From: JALSNL01 sp036479585
GTDB lineage: Bacteria; Bacteroidota; Ignavibacteria; Ignavibacteriales; Melioribacteraceae
Assembly (NCBI GenBank): GCA_965224785.1
Contig: OZ245062.1
Location: 2,232,001-2,296,000 of the forward strand
Length of the DNA stretch: 64,000 nt
Direction: 5' to 3'
Shown: positions 26,035-35,308 of the stretch, one piece after another
Position numbering within the stretch: the stretch's first letter is position 1
Layout of the letters: the number at the start of each line of letters is the position of its first letter
Translations under genes and position numbers: made by a program
The notes under the pieces: model-generated
Seen by the model: the letters and a program-made list of their open reading frames with translations, nothing else
What the model was told of the DNA's origin: nothing
Databases searched by the model: none

Positions 26035-26802
26035 TTAATTACTAACAATTCTATTTTTATAACAGTGTGGTACGTTGCATACATCACAAGGATAATCCAT
26101 TCTTTCTAAATTTTTCCCTACTCCAACAATACCACTTACTGATTTTATTGGTAACATTAATCCAGAATCTAATAGTTCTATTCCACAAATATTTTTGGGG
26201 AAGAAACTGAATAATTTGTGTTGCTCACTAACTGACCAACCACAATAACCTGGACTGTATCTATTACTACACTTTAAGTTTTGCTCTTCTATGTATTCAA
26301 CAATTTTTTGGTTAGTCCATTCTGCAATACTTTCAGCAATTGCACTTCCTAATAAATTAGAAACATATTCTTTTAATGGATCACCATCTTGTTTAATGAT
26401 ATCAATCCAATCGTCAAACTCTGCCCCAACAGTTCCAACAAATAATACCGCACTACTTATATTTTTGAGATGAGAGAAAATTATTCTATCAAGTGAGAAT
26501 GTAACATTATCGATAATCAATTCTGAGTTTTCATGAATTGATTGAGCAGAGGAAATAAATAAAAAGCTACACTTTGGTTTTACAATTTTTATAGATTGGC
26601 TGAATAATTTAATTAATTCATCTCTAAATAAATCTGGGATGTTACTTTTAGAATAACCTATAGTTTCAGTAATTCTATCTAGATTAATATTTAGTTCTTT
26701 TCTTTCTGGTGTAAATTCAAAAAGTTCTACTTCAGAAGAAGAATTATTTTTAACATAATTTGCCTTAACTAACAGATCTACAAAATCAAAAATATGTATC
26801 AA
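26035..26802 (-). CDS. Methionine-synthase activation-domain-like protein
   Basis: A 255-residue protein resembling the SAM-binding reactivation domain of MetH. The key segment is RYSPGYCGWSVSEQHKLF (near residue 178), matching the RxxPGY motif that holds SAM, followed by a conserved glycine-rich stretch (MLPIKSVSGIVG). A C-terminal CDVCNVPHCYKN adds cysteines that MetH lacks and may bind metal. The start is a TTG overlapping the metF stop (TTGA), indicating coupling. Its likely partner is the corrinoid protein of the operon. RACo (29987-31507) is a second potential activator. Confidence 0.78.
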   Translation of the reverse strand: MIHIFDFVDLLVKANYVKNNSSSEVELFEFTPERKELNINLDRITETIGYSKSNIPDLFRDELIKLFSQSIKIVKPKCSFLFISSAQSIHENSELIIDNVTFSLDRIIFSHLKNISSAVLFVGTVGAEFDDWIDIIKQDGDPLKEYVSNLLGSAIAESIAEWTNQKIVEYIEEQNLKCSNRYSPGYCGWSVSEQHKLFSFFPKNICGIELLDSGLMLPIKSVSGIVGVGKNLERMDYPCDVCNVPHCYKNRIVSN

Positions 26803-27686
26803 GATAACCCAGCTTCCTTAACAATAGTAGGAGTAATACTTTCCCACATTACAGGCATCAAATGTATTCCACTAACACCCTTGATTTTTTTCAACTCTTC
26901 AATTATCTCTACTGCCATTTTTACACCTTCCTCTTTCGAATCAGAAGCATTTTGTAATCTCTCAATATAATCGTCATTTATTTTTACACCAGGTACATTA
27001 TCTTTCATATATATCAATGCTTTTGCAGATCTTACGGGCAAAACTCCAGGAAGAATTGTACATTTTTTATGAAGTCCTTTTTCGACAACCTTGTCCATCC
27101 AAAGTATAAAAGCTTCAAGATCGAATACTGGCTGAGTTTGAATTAAACTTGCACCAGCTTCAATCTTTTTTTCTAATCGAATAATTCTCATTTCAAGTGG
27201 TTCGGCAAACGGATTAGCAGCTCCACCAATTAAAAAGTTTGTTGCCTTTTTTATTTCTGTTCCGGAAAGTAATCTACCAGCATTTAGTTCTGCAACAGTA
27301 GCAATAAGTTGTGTAGAATCAAGATCAAATACACCCCTCGCTTCAGGATTGTCTCCAAACTTTTGGTGATCGCCAGTTAAGCATAAAATATTTTCAATGC
27401 CTAGTGCTGCTGCACCAATTAAATCACTTTGCATTGCAATTCGGTTTCGGTCACGACAAGTCATTTGCATTATTGGTTCAACACCTTGCTCAAGTAATAT
27501 AACCGCTGAAGCCATACTTGACATTCGAACTGTTGCACTTTGGTTATCAGTAACATTTACAGCATCTACAATACCCTTAAAATGCTTTGCCTTCTTCCGA
27601 ATTACATCTCCATTACAACTTTGCGGAGGACCAATTTCTCCACAGACAATAAACTTACCAGATTCAATTTTTTCTTTAAGAGTCAC
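26799..27686 (-). CDS. metF: 5,10-Methylenetetrahydrofolate reductase
   Basis: Interconverts methylene-THF and methyl-THF. TIM-barrel protein of about 295 residues with the family start LKEKIESGKFIVCGEIGPP, NVTDNQSATVRMS (near residue 45) and LIGGAANPFAEP. I choose a GTG start at 27686, with AAAGGA about 10 nt upstream and 11-nt overlap with metV. The longer frame to a TTG at 27743 would add 19 residues not seen in the family and overlap metV by 68 nt. As in acetogens, it probably works with MetV rather than as a lone FAD enzyme. Confidence 0.9.
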   Translation of the reverse strand: MTLKEKIESGKFIVCGEIGPPQSCNGDVIRKKAKHFKGIVDAVNVTDNQSATVRMSSMASAVILLEQGVEPIMQMTCRDRNRIAMQSDLIGAAALGIENILCLTGDHQKFGDNPEARGVFDLDSTQLIATVAELNAGRLLSGTEIKKATNFLIGGAANPFAEPLEMRIIRLEKKIEAGASLIQTQPVFDLEAFILWMDKVVEKGLHKKCTILPGVLPVRSAKALIYMKDNVPGVKINDDYIERLQNASDSKEEGVKMAVEIIEELKKIKGVSGIHLMPVMWESITPTIVKEAGLS

Positions 27687-28119
27687 CAGTGGAAATTCCT
27701 TTATCTTTTTTAAAACTGCTTGCAAACCAAATTGGCGAATCAATTCTTTTTTTGAAGATGTTCAACCAGGAAGCCGTCCCACGCAAATTCCAATTATGTA
27801 TTTTATTGAATTTGTATAATAAATTTACACGTCCCAACAATACAGACCTCTTATGAATTTTGTACCACACACATTTTTTTTCAGGATAAACTTCACAAGT
27901 TCCTCCCTCTCCAGTTCCTCCACAAGGTCCGTTTCGTAAATGTTTTGGACATTGCTGGCTACACACAAAAGCTGTTGATGATAAAATACATTCGCCACAA
28001 TGTTGGCAACCAAACAATGGCACTTTTACTACATTCTCAAAAAATAAAATAAATCGGGAAAGTTTTCGTTCACCAGGTGTGATAGTTTTTTTTTGTTTTG
28101 AAATTATATTTTTATACAC
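27676..28119 (-). CDS. MetV-like cysteine-rich partner of methylene-THF reductase
   Basis: A 147-residue protein matching the MTHFR C-terminal zinc/iron-sulfur family (MetV of acetogenic bacteria). Cysteines are clustered in FGCQHCGECILSSTAFVC, CPKHLRNGPCGG and GTCEVYPEKKCVW (residues about 38-88). It is known to form the MetFV complex and pass electrons to MetF. GTG start with AAAGGA 6 nt upstream. Precedes metF with an 11-nt overlap, so the two are coupled. Confidence 0.88.
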   Translation of the reverse strand: MYKNIISKQKKTITPGERKLSRFILFFENVVKVPLFGCQHCGECILSSTAFVCSQQCPKHLRNGPCGGTGEGGTCEVYPEKKCVWYKIHKRSVLLGRVNLLYKFNKIHNWNLRGTASWLNIFKKRIDSPIWFASSFKKDKGISTGDS

Positions 28120-28129
28120 TTAGATTCCT

Positions 28130-29002
28130 TTACGAATAGAATTCCATAACTCTTGTTATTACATCAAATCCTTCAAGTTCTAATATATCCGTTAAACATT
28201 GCATTGCAGGATGATCTTCTTCAAGCATTCTGTATTTTCTTTTAACTGATCCAATAACCATATTAAAACCCAAAGGCATTGCCATTGTTAGGAAAGCACT
28301 TTCAAGCGTACTTTTTACAGGCTTGCCATCTGCTGTTTTGGGAGGAAGCATAACAGTAAAATTACTTAGCCCAACTGACATGTTAATTCCCTCTAAATCT
28401 TTATCATCATGTACCATTTTAATCGTGGTCATCAATCTTTTAAAATTACCTTCAGAGTCACTTCCAATCGGAGTAATTCCTGGGTCAAGTATAAGTTGAG
28501 TATTGCCAAGATTTTCCATTTTGTTTCTAGCTATACTAACCATCTGTTTTGCTGTTCTATAAGTTGCTTCGGCTGTTTTATTCATTACAATATTTCCGTT
28601 TCCATCTACCCCTTCGGTGGATAACAATATGGGAATAAATGGTTGAGTTTTGTAAACATCAAACATTTCTAGTCGTCCTTCGGAAATAGAATTTAGAATT
28701 GGTTTTTTATTACCAGAGAGTTCCATGTTATATGCAAGTAAACCTGCTTCTGCAATTTCCGGATCAGGCGTATCTATGGAAAGAGGTAATGAAATAGATT
28801 GTTGAATTTTCTTTACTAGGTCAGCCATAAATGCTGGTGAATTTAATCCAACATTCACATCAATATAAGTAGCACCCTTCTCAGCTTGAAGTCTTGCCAG
28901 TTCAATAATTCCATCCATATTATTTTCTTCAAATAATATATGTGTTGAGGGAACTGAATCATTAATAGATTCACCAATGATTGTTAAATTTTCAATACTC
29001 AT
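28130..29002 (-). CDS. Methyltetrahydrofolate:corrinoid methyltransferase (AcsE/MT-II type)
   Basis: A 290-residue pterin-binding TIM barrel. NLTIIGESINDSVPS at the start and the QAEKGATYIDVNVG and LPLSIDTPDPEIAEAGL segments are typical of AcsE, the MetH folate domain and the second methyltransferase (MT-II) of O-demethylase systems. It moves a methyl group between tetrahydrofolate and a corrinoid protein, here most likely the product of the gene 22 nt upstream. Direction cannot be told from sequence. AAGGAG ribosome binding site precedes the ATG. Confidence 0.9.
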   Translation of the reverse strand: MSIENLTIIGESINDSVPSTHILFEENNMDGIIELARLQAEKGATYIDVNVGLNSPAFMADLVKKIQQSISLPLSIDTPDPEIAEAGLLAYNMELSGNKKPILNSISEGRLEMFDVYKTQPFIPILLSTEGVDGNGNIVMNKTAEATYRTAKQMVSIARNKMENLGNTQLILDPGITPIGSDSEGNFKRLMTTIKMVHDDKDLEGINMSVGLSNFTVMLPPKTADGKPVKSTLESAFLTMAMPLGFNMVIGSVKRKYRMLEEDHPAMQCLTDILELEGFDVITRVMEFYS

Positions 29003-29024
29003 TACTTAAACTCCTTTTCATTAA

Positions 29025-29690
29025 CTAAACAACTTGTGCTAAATGTTTAATAAATTTATTTGGATCTGGGAAGTAACCATCTGCACCAATTTTATCACTA
29101 AACTCTTGTGATAGTGGAGCTCCACCAACATATACTTTTGTATCTGGCGAAACTTCTCTGATAGCTTTAGTTGTAACTTCCATTTGCATCATAGTGGTAG
29201 TAAGTAAGGCACTCATTCCAACATGTGCATTTGGATATTCTTTAAGAGTTTCAACAAATTTTTCAGCGGATACATCAGTTCCCAAATCTATAACATTCCA
29301 ACCACCACCGGTTAAAACCATTCGAATAATATTTTTCCCAATGTCGTGCAAATCCCCGGCAACAGTTCCAAGAATAAAATCACCCTTTAGTTCTGCTTCG
29401 CCGGAATCGAAGAATGGTTTAAGATGAACCATAGCTGCGTTCATTGCCTTTGCAGCAATTAGCATATCAGGAATAAAAGCTTTTCCACTTTCAAACTTAT
29501 CTCCAACTCTTTGCATACCAATCATTAATCCTTTATTCAAGATATCGTTTGGAGGTACTTTTGTTTCAACAGCTCGTTTTGTTAATTCGTCTGCTCCTTC
29601 TTGTCCTTTTAAGTCTGGAGGAAAAGGTGAAGCTAAATTTACCTTTCCTCTTTCTATACAAATTGCTAATTGTTCTAATAGTTCACTCAT
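29025..29690 (-). CDS. Methyl-accepting corrinoid (B12-binding) protein
   Basis: A 221-residue protein with the helical cap domain (residues 1-95, with VPPNDILNKGLMIGMQRVGDKF) and a Rossmann B12 domain. The base-off/His-on ligand motif is GDLHDIGKN, His115. It resembles the corrinoid proteins of methanol, methylamine and O-demethylase systems and the MetH B12 module. It is the central methyl carrier between a methyl donor enzyme and the folate or homocysteine methyltransferases of this operon. GGAGGA ribosome binding site 5 nt from the ATG. Confidence 0.94.
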   Translation of the reverse strand: MSELLEQLAICIERGKVNLASPFPPDLKGQEGADELTKRAVETKVPPNDILNKGLMIGMQRVGDKFESGKAFIPDMLIAAKAMNAAMVHLKPFFDSGEAELKGDFILGTVAGDLHDIGKNIIRMVLTGGGWNVIDLGTDVSAEKFVETLKEYPNAHVGMSALLTTTMMQMEVTTKAIREVSPDTKVYVGGAPLSQEFSDKIGADGYFPDPNKFIKHLAQVV

Positions 29691-29774
29691 ATTTTCCTCC
29701 GAATTAATAGATTTTAAAATGGGATTTATTATTCTTATTTTAAGATACTGTTCTTCCTAAACTGCATAATAACT

Positions 29775-29936
29775 TTAATAAACCTTTTTAATTTCCTTTG
29801 TTAAAAAAACTAATGCAAGAAATGACATAAAAAGATTTACATATAATTTATCTGTAATAAATGCTAAAGTGAAAAAAAAAGATACTAATAAGAACAATGA
29901 AACAAAACGAAACTTATTTAATTTTTTATTCTTCAT
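29775..29936 (-). CDS. Small two-segment membrane protein of unknown function
   Basis: A 53-residue ORF in the 296-nt gap between the RACo and corrinoid protein genes. AGAGG lies 8 nt before the ATG. It encodes a basic N-terminus (MKNKKLNKFRF), two hydrophobic stretches separated by TDKLYVN, and a lysine-rich end (TKEIKKVY). That is the shape of a small inner-membrane protein. No family is recognised; coding potential rests on the ribosome binding site and composition only. Confidence 0.45.
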   Translation of the reverse strand: MKNKKLNKFRFVSLFLLVSFFFTLAFITDKLYVNLFMSFLALVFLTKEIKKVY

Positions 29937-29986
29937 TTTAATACCTCTAATTATTGTAAAAAGTAAAATCTATGTTAATTTTTATA

Positions 29987-31507
29987 CTATTTAGTTTCGA
30001 CTCCGCCATAATTTTCGAAAAACATTTTATCTACAAATATATCTTGAAAACTGGGGTCGGCATCTAAAGAAACATGTTCTACTTTATTAAGAATTTCTTC
30101 AAAAGAATAGTCATCATAAAAAAGTAACATCTTTGCACCTATCAAAGCACTATTCCCCAACTTTTTAATTTTGTATTCATCTACTTCTAACATTCCTAAT
30201 TTAGTAACATTTTCTAGATTTAGAAAATTGCCAAATCCGCCCGCTATATATACACGAGTAATGTCCGAAAGATTTTTGCCAAGTTTGTTTACAAGTATTT
30301 GCATACCAGCTGCAATTGCTGCCTTCGCCAGTTGAAATTCTCTAATATCCTTTTGAGTCATGTAAACTCTACTACCAATTGCTAACTTTTCATTTTCTGT
30401 AATGATAGCTCCACCATAATCTATAGATTCATTTTGAAGAAAAACCATAGTTGCATCAATTAGCCCGCTACCACAGATTCCCAAAGCATCTTGGTTTCCT
30501 ATTACGTGAAAATCAACTTTATTATTTTCATAATTAACCGATGAAATTGCTCCGGTCATTGCGGACATTCCCATTTTTATATTTGTACCTTCAAATGCAG
30601 GACCAGCTGCAGTTGAAGCACATACTATTTTTTCATTATTACCAACAACTATTTCTCCATTTGTTCCAAGATCAACCAAGGCAGTTAGGTGCAGATTTTC
30701 GTTCATGCCAGAGGCTAAAACTCCTGCAAGAATATCACTTCCGATAAAGCTTGCAATAGGTTTTACAAAAATTATTTTTACGTTACCATTTAATTCCCAG
30801 CCCAACTCTTTTGGATTAAGTTCAACCGAATGATTATTTTTTGTTTCAAACGGATAGCTTCCAAGCGGAGTAATATCAAAACCACAGAAGAGATGATGCA
30901 TTACAGTATTCCCAACAATAATAATTTTTGTTAGATCAATTTTTCTTTTCTCAATTAAAGATTGAACCATATTATAGATTTCATCTCTAATTAAAGTTTG
31001 TGATTTTTCTTTTCCTTCCTCAGTCATTCCGTGCATAATTCTTGACATAATATCAGAGCCAAATCTTGTTTGCGGATTGCGAGAAGTCTGAACATCAACA
31101 ACACTCCCATTTGTCAAATCAATTAGTTGACTAACTATAGTAGTCGTTCCGAGGTCAACAGCAATTCCAAATCCTTCTCTTGGGGTAAAATTATAAGTTG
31201 AATTATCTGCTAGAACTATACTTTCCAATTGCGGAATTTCAATTGTTATATCTTCGCAAAGTTTACTTATGCAAGAGAGTCTATAATTTTCATCAAGTCC
31301 TAATTTATAGTTTAATTCCTCATGTTTTTCAGGATCTATAACATCACCAGAAAGTAGTTTAACTTTGCAACCACCACAATACCCTTCTCCACCACAGGGA
31401 AACTCAACTCCAAATTCATGAACAATATCTTTTAGCGGAGTATTTTCATTTACAAGAATTTCTTTTCCGAGTGGTTCAATTCTTAATTTTATTTTTTGTC
31501 TTTTCAT
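29987..31507 (-). CDS. Reductive activator of corrinoid proteins (RACo-type)
   Basis: A 506-residue protein with an N-terminal [2Fe-2S] ferredoxin domain, ligands Cys38, Cys44, Cys47 and Cys79 (C-x5-C-x2-C-x31-C), and an ASKHA ATPase region starting GIAVDLGTTTIVSQL near residue 112, with ALVDLGTNGE and YIAGGFGNFLNL phosphate loops further on. Such proteins use ATP to reduce inactive Co(II) corrinoid back to Co(I) in O-demethylase, methylamine and Wood-Ljungdahl systems. It is encoded 38 nt after rhaB and before the corrinoid protein, linking the rhamnose and methyl-transfer parts of the operon. Confidence 0.92.
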   Translation of the reverse strand: MKRQKIKLRIEPLGKEILVNENTPLKDIVHEFGVEFPCGGEGYCGGCKVKLLSGDVIDPEKHEELNYKLGLDENYRLSCISKLCEDITIEIPQLESIVLADNSTYNFTPREGFGIAVDLGTTTIVSQLIDLTNGSVVDVQTSRNPQTRFGSDIMSRIMHGMTEEGKEKSQTLIRDEIYNMVQSLIEKRKIDLTKIIIVGNTVMHHLFCGFDITPLGSYPFETKNNHSVELNPKELGWELNGNVKIIFVKPIASFIGSDILAGVLASGMNENLHLTALVDLGTNGEIVVGNNEKIVCASTAAGPAFEGTNIKMGMSAMTGAISSVNYENNKVDFHVIGNQDALGICGSGLIDATMVFLQNESIDYGGAIITENEKLAIGSRVYMTQKDIREFQLAKAAIAAGMQILVNKLGKNLSDITRVYIAGGFGNFLNLENVTKLGMLEVDEYKIKKLGNSALIGAKMLLFYDDYSFEEILNKVEHVSLDADPSFQDIFVDKMFFENYGGVETK

Positions 31508-31545
31508 TAAGTAATTTTGTGAATTTAATATTTGAGTAATTGCTT

Positions 31546-33024
31546 TTAATTAATAAATAATTTTATAGAGTTTTGATAGGCTTCTAACCAGAGTTTTTTA
31601 TCTTGCGGTAAATATTTTTTAAGTTCGAATGAGTTCTTAACAATCATTCTTCCCTCTTGCAAATTTTTAATTTTCTTTTTAGCAATTGCTTGTATTAAAA
31701 TATTACCAATTGCAGTTGCTTCAACAGGACCAGCAATAACTGGAATACCAATTGCATTAGCAGTAAACTGATTTAACAATTCATTCTGAGAGCCACCTCC
31801 AATAATGTGCAATACTTCTATTGGTGATTCAACTTGTTTGTTAATCTTTTCTAAAAGAAAATTATATTTTAGTGCAAGACTTTCCAAAATACATCTTACA
31901 AATTGTCCTTGAGTCTCGGGAGCAATCTGATCTGTCTTCTTACAGTAATCTTCAATAGCAGTAGGCATATCAGTAGGGTTTAGAAATGATTGATTGTCAA
32001 CATCAATTACTACTTGAAAGGGTTTCGTATCCAAAGCTAAATTAAATAGTTCATCGTAACTTTTCCTATTTCCTTTTTTCTCCCAACTATTAATTGATTG
32101 CTCTAATATCCATAAACCCATTGTATTTTTTAAATACCTAATTGTTCCTTCAACTCCACCTTCGTTTGTAAAACTATTCTTAAATGATACTTCATTAATA
32201 ATAGGAGAACTAACTTCAACACCTAATAAAGACCAAGTACCAGAACTTAGATATGCCCAGTTTTTTTGTTGAACCGGAACTGCTGCAATTGCACTTGCTG
32301 TATCGTGAGCACCTATTGCTATAACATCAATGTTAGATAATTTAGTTTCAGTTTTAATCTCAGATTTTAATTTCCCAATAATTGTTCCCGGTAAAATAAT
32401 TTCAGACAATATTTTTTTTGGGATATTTAGTTTACTAAGTGTTGACTCGTTCCAACTTCTTTTTTCTGCATTAAGCATTTGAGAAGTTGATGCAATTGTA
32501 TATTCTGATTTTTTAATTCCAGTCAATAAGAAATTAAATATGTCAGGCATAAATAATAATGCATTTGCTTTTTTAATATTAGAGTCCTCAGAATTGACTT
32601 CACTAAATAATTGGAATAAAGTATTAAATTGCATAAACTGAATTCCGGTCAGATTATATATATTTTTCTTGGAAGAGATTTTAAAAACTTTTTCCATAAT
32701 ACCATTTGTTCTTGCATCCCTATATGCAATAGGATTATTTAGTAATTTATCTTCATCGTCATACAATGCATAGTCAACACCCCAAGTGTCTATTCCGATC
32801 CCATATATATATTCAGTTTTGCTTTCTCCAATTATTTTTAACCCTTTAATTAACTCTGAGGAAAGATAATCTAAGTCCCAATGAATGTGGTTACTACCTT
32901 CAATAATCTTATTTTTAAATCTATGTACTTCTTTAAGTTTAATCTTTTGGTCAGTTAGTGTAGCTAGAATTACCCTACCACTTCCGGCACCAAAATCTGC
33001 TGCAATAAAGTTTGATTTTTTCAT
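31546..33024 (-). CDS. rhaB: L-rhamnulokinase
   Basis: FGGY-family sugar kinase of 492 residues, close to the usual 489. ADFGAGSGRVILATL at the N-terminus is the phosphate-1 motif in the form typical of rhamnulokinase; GIDTWGVDYALYD and the C-terminal IIGGGSQNELLNQFTAN adenosine motif follow. It phosphorylates L-rhamnulose for cleavage to DHAP and lactaldehyde. It sits between the lactate-oxidation genes and the RACo gene. Confidence 0.94.
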   Translation of the reverse strand: MKKSNFIAADFGAGSGRVILATLTDQKIKLKEVHRFKNKIIEGSNHIHWDLDYLSSELIKGLKIIGESKTEYIYGIGIDTWGVDYALYDDEDKLLNNPIAYRDARTNGIMEKVFKISSKKNIYNLTGIQFMQFNTLFQLFSEVNSEDSNIKKANALLFMPDIFNFLLTGIKKSEYTIASTSQMLNAEKRSWNESTLSKLNIPKKILSEIILPGTIIGKLKSEIKTETKLSNIDVIAIGAHDTASAIAAVPVQQKNWAYLSSGTWSLLGVEVSSPIINEVSFKNSFTNEGGVEGTIRYLKNTMGLWILEQSINSWEKKGNRKSYDELFNLALDTKPFQVVIDVDNQSFLNPTDMPTAIEDYCKKTDQIAPETQGQFVRCILESLALKYNFLLEKINKQVESPIEVLHIIGGGSQNELLNQFTANAIGIPVIAGPVEATAIGNILIQAIAKKKIKNLQEGRMIVKNSFELKKYLPQDKKLWLEAYQNSIKLFIN

Positions 33025-33038
33025 TTGATAATTTTGAT

Positions 33039-35306
33039 TTATTTCAAAAATTGTTCTAGTAATTCCATAGGGTGAATTGTTTTTGTCTTAGCTAAATCAT
33101 TAATTTGTTCGTGGCAAGAGACACCGCTTGATAGTACTACCATATCTATATCTTCTTTCTTAGAATCTTCAATTTGATCTACAAGTTCTTCTCCAACTCT
33201 CACACTTAAATCATAGTATTGTTTTTTATATCCAAAACTTCCTGCCATTCCACAACACTCCACCGAAGAAGTATTAACTTCAAAGCCAAGTCGGCTCAAA
33301 AAGTCTTCAGTAGGTTTTGCTACATCAATTGAACGTTGTTGGCAATGACTATGGAAAAATATTTTAGGACGTTTTTTTATTTCATCGATAGTAAAGTAAT
33401 CTTCCATATTTAGATTACTCTCTTCAAATATTTTTGCTAAATACTCAATTGGTTCAAAGCTCTTTTTCTGAAGTTTATTAAAAATATTTTCATCAATAAA
33501 ATGTTTATAGTCTTTCCTAAAAAGAGCTAGTATTGATGGTTCAACAACTATAATGTCAAAATCATTATCTATATACTTTTGCAAATAGTTTGAAGTTTCA
33601 ATTGCTCTCTTTTTTGTGGTAGCCAAAAAACCTTGTGATAGAGAGTCCCGTCCTTCATTTCCAACATTACTAATTGTTACATCCACTCCAAACTTTTTCA
33701 AAACATTTGCAACTGCAACTCCAGCACTTGGTCTGGAGTAGTATGTAAATAAATCAGCAAAAAGTAAAACTTTCCTTTTTGTTTTTTTTGATGTAACATT
33801 TTTACTATTCAATTTTGAGAATTGTTTTGCTAAAGTATTTGAAGAAAATTTAGGAAGGTTTCTTCTTGCATCAACTTGTAATATTTTTTCTGCTAGTTTT
33901 TTTGATATTGTTAAATTAGAAAATGTATTTGCTAACGCTGGAAATCTACTTCCCCATTTTGCTATAAAGTTATAATTAGCAAAAAATTGTTTTTGTAGTG
34001 ATGCACTTTTATCTTCTTCAGCAGTTGGCAATAATCCCTTAAACACAAATGACAAAGCTTCGGGAATATTTTTTTTATTTAGTCTATTTCTTAAATTTTC
34101 ATTCAGCCAAGGTATATCAATCTTTACCGGACATTCAGTAACGCATCTTGAACAACCTGTACAAAGGTCGCTAAATTTTCCTTTCTCTAATATTCCCGTT
34201 CCGGCTTCCCAACTACCGCCAATTCCTCCGGGATAAGTTTCGCCACCAAATGCGTGTCCACCAACAGCTTGAAAGTTTGCACAAACATTCATACAAGCAC
34301 TACATCTAATACAGTACAAAGCTTCTTTCAAAACTTCATCTTCTCGCATTTTCATTCTTCCATTATCAATCAGAACCAAATGGAATTCTCTTTCTTTTTT
34401 TTCTCTTCCATCAAAAGAAAATGGTTCTAATTGAAGCGGTGGAGAAATTATATGCGTGTAAGACGTTAGAGCCTGACCAGTTGCACTTGGAGCTAACAAT
34501 TCTATAAAGTTCCTAAAGTCTTCTCGTTTGGGAATTACTTTTTCAACTCCAGCCAAAGCGATATGAACTGGTGGAGCTTGTGTTACCATTCTTATGTTAC
34601 CTTCGCTTTCCACCAACAACAACGAGCCTGTGTCTGCTGCTATTACATTTGCTCCACTTATTCCAACTTCAGCTGTAAGAAATTTTTCTCTTAGAATATC
34701 GCGTGCAAATTTTGTTAGGTCTTCTCCGGTTTCAAGTGGAAGGACTGTATCAAATTTTTCTTTGAATAATTCTGAAATGCGTTCTTTACTTCTGTGAATT
34801 GCCGGAGCAACAATGTGCGATGGCTGTTCATCAGAAACTTGTAAAATGAATTCTGCTAAATCAGTTTCAGCTATTTCAATTCCAGCATCTTCAAGAAAAT
34901 GATTTAACTTAATTTCTTCAGAAGTTATTGACTTTGCTTTTACAACTAACTTGGTATTGTGCTGCTTGCAAATATTTGTTATGTATTCACTTGCTTCTTC
35001 TCCTGAAGATGCTAAGAAAAACTTTCCACCTCTTGCTTTAATAACTGTTTCAAGTTGCTCTATAAGCTTAGGAAGATTTTCAATTGACTCTTCTTTTAGT
35101 TTTCTTGCTCTACTTTTTAACTCTTCGTAATCAGATATTTTTGATGTTGCTTTGTATCTATTTGTATTAAAGGATTTAGTATTTTCTTTTACAGCTGCAC
35201 TTTCAACATCCAAAGCCATTGCAATAGCTTTTTGTAAATTTCCAGCTATACTTTTGTCAGCAACTTCACGCGGCGTAATTTCAATATTTAGATTTTCTTT
35301 TTTCAC
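33039..35306 (-). CDS. LutB-like iron-sulfur protein fused to a D-lactate-dehydrogenase-type CCG domain
   Basis: A 755-residue fusion. Residues about 60-330 form a LUD domain like LutB; residues about 335-400 hold two [4Fe-4S] motifs (CIRCSACMNVC and CTGCSRCVTECPV). From about 500 the chain matches the heterodisulfide-reductase-like C-domain of FAD-linked D-lactate/2-hydroxyacid dehydrogenases (ADLFTYYSRPSAG, FFHSHCQQRS, ECCGMAGSFGY). LutB and LutA are normally separate. Together with the LutC-like gene just upstream, it probably oxidises lactate formed from rhamnose-derived lactaldehyde. GTG start, 2 nt after the upstream stop. Confidence 0.88.
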   Translation of the reverse strand: MKKENLNIEITPREVADKSIAGNLQKAIAMALDVESAAVKENTKSFNTNRYKATSKISDYEELKSRARKLKEESIENLPKLIEQLETVIKARGGKFFLASSGEEASEYITNICKQHNTKLVVKAKSITSEEIKLNHFLEDAGIEIAETDLAEFILQVSDEQPSHIVAPAIHRSKERISELFKEKFDTVLPLETGEDLTKFARDILREKFLTAEVGISGANVIAADTGSLLLVESEGNIRMVTQAPPVHIALAGVEKVIPKREDFRNFIELLAPSATGQALTSYTHIISPPLQLEPFSFDGREKKEREFHLVLIDNGRMKMREDEVLKEALYCIRCSACMNVCANFQAVGGHAFGGETYPGGIGGSWEAGTGILEKGKFSDLCTGCSRCVTECPVKIDIPWLNENLRNRLNKKNIPEALSFVFKGLLPTAEEDKSASLQKQFFANYNFIAKWGSRFPALANTFSNLTISKKLAEKILQVDARRNLPKFSSNTLAKQFSKLNSKNVTSKKTKRKVLLFADLFTYYSRPSAGVAVANVLKKFGVDVTISNVGNEGRDSLSQGFLATTKKRAIETSNYLQKYIDNDFDIIVVEPSILALFRKDYKHFIDENIFNKLQKKSFEPIEYLAKIFEESNLNMEDYFTIDEIKKRPKIFFHSHCQQRSIDVAKPTEDFLSRLGFEVNTSSVECCGMAGSFGYKKQYYDLSVRVGEELVDQIEDSKKEDIDMVVLSSGVSCHEQINDLAKTKTIHPMELLEQFLK

Positions 35307-35308
35307 AT

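Noticed and set aside
27687..27743. Longer MetF frame starting at a TTG
   Set aside because: It would overlap metV by 68 nt and lacks the family N-terminus; GTG at 27686 has a ribosome binding site.
25141..31507. Cobalamin or SAM riboswitch for the methyl-transfer genes
   Set aside because: Genes are too tightly packed, and I saw no conserved B12-box or SAM-riboswitch motif in the gaps.
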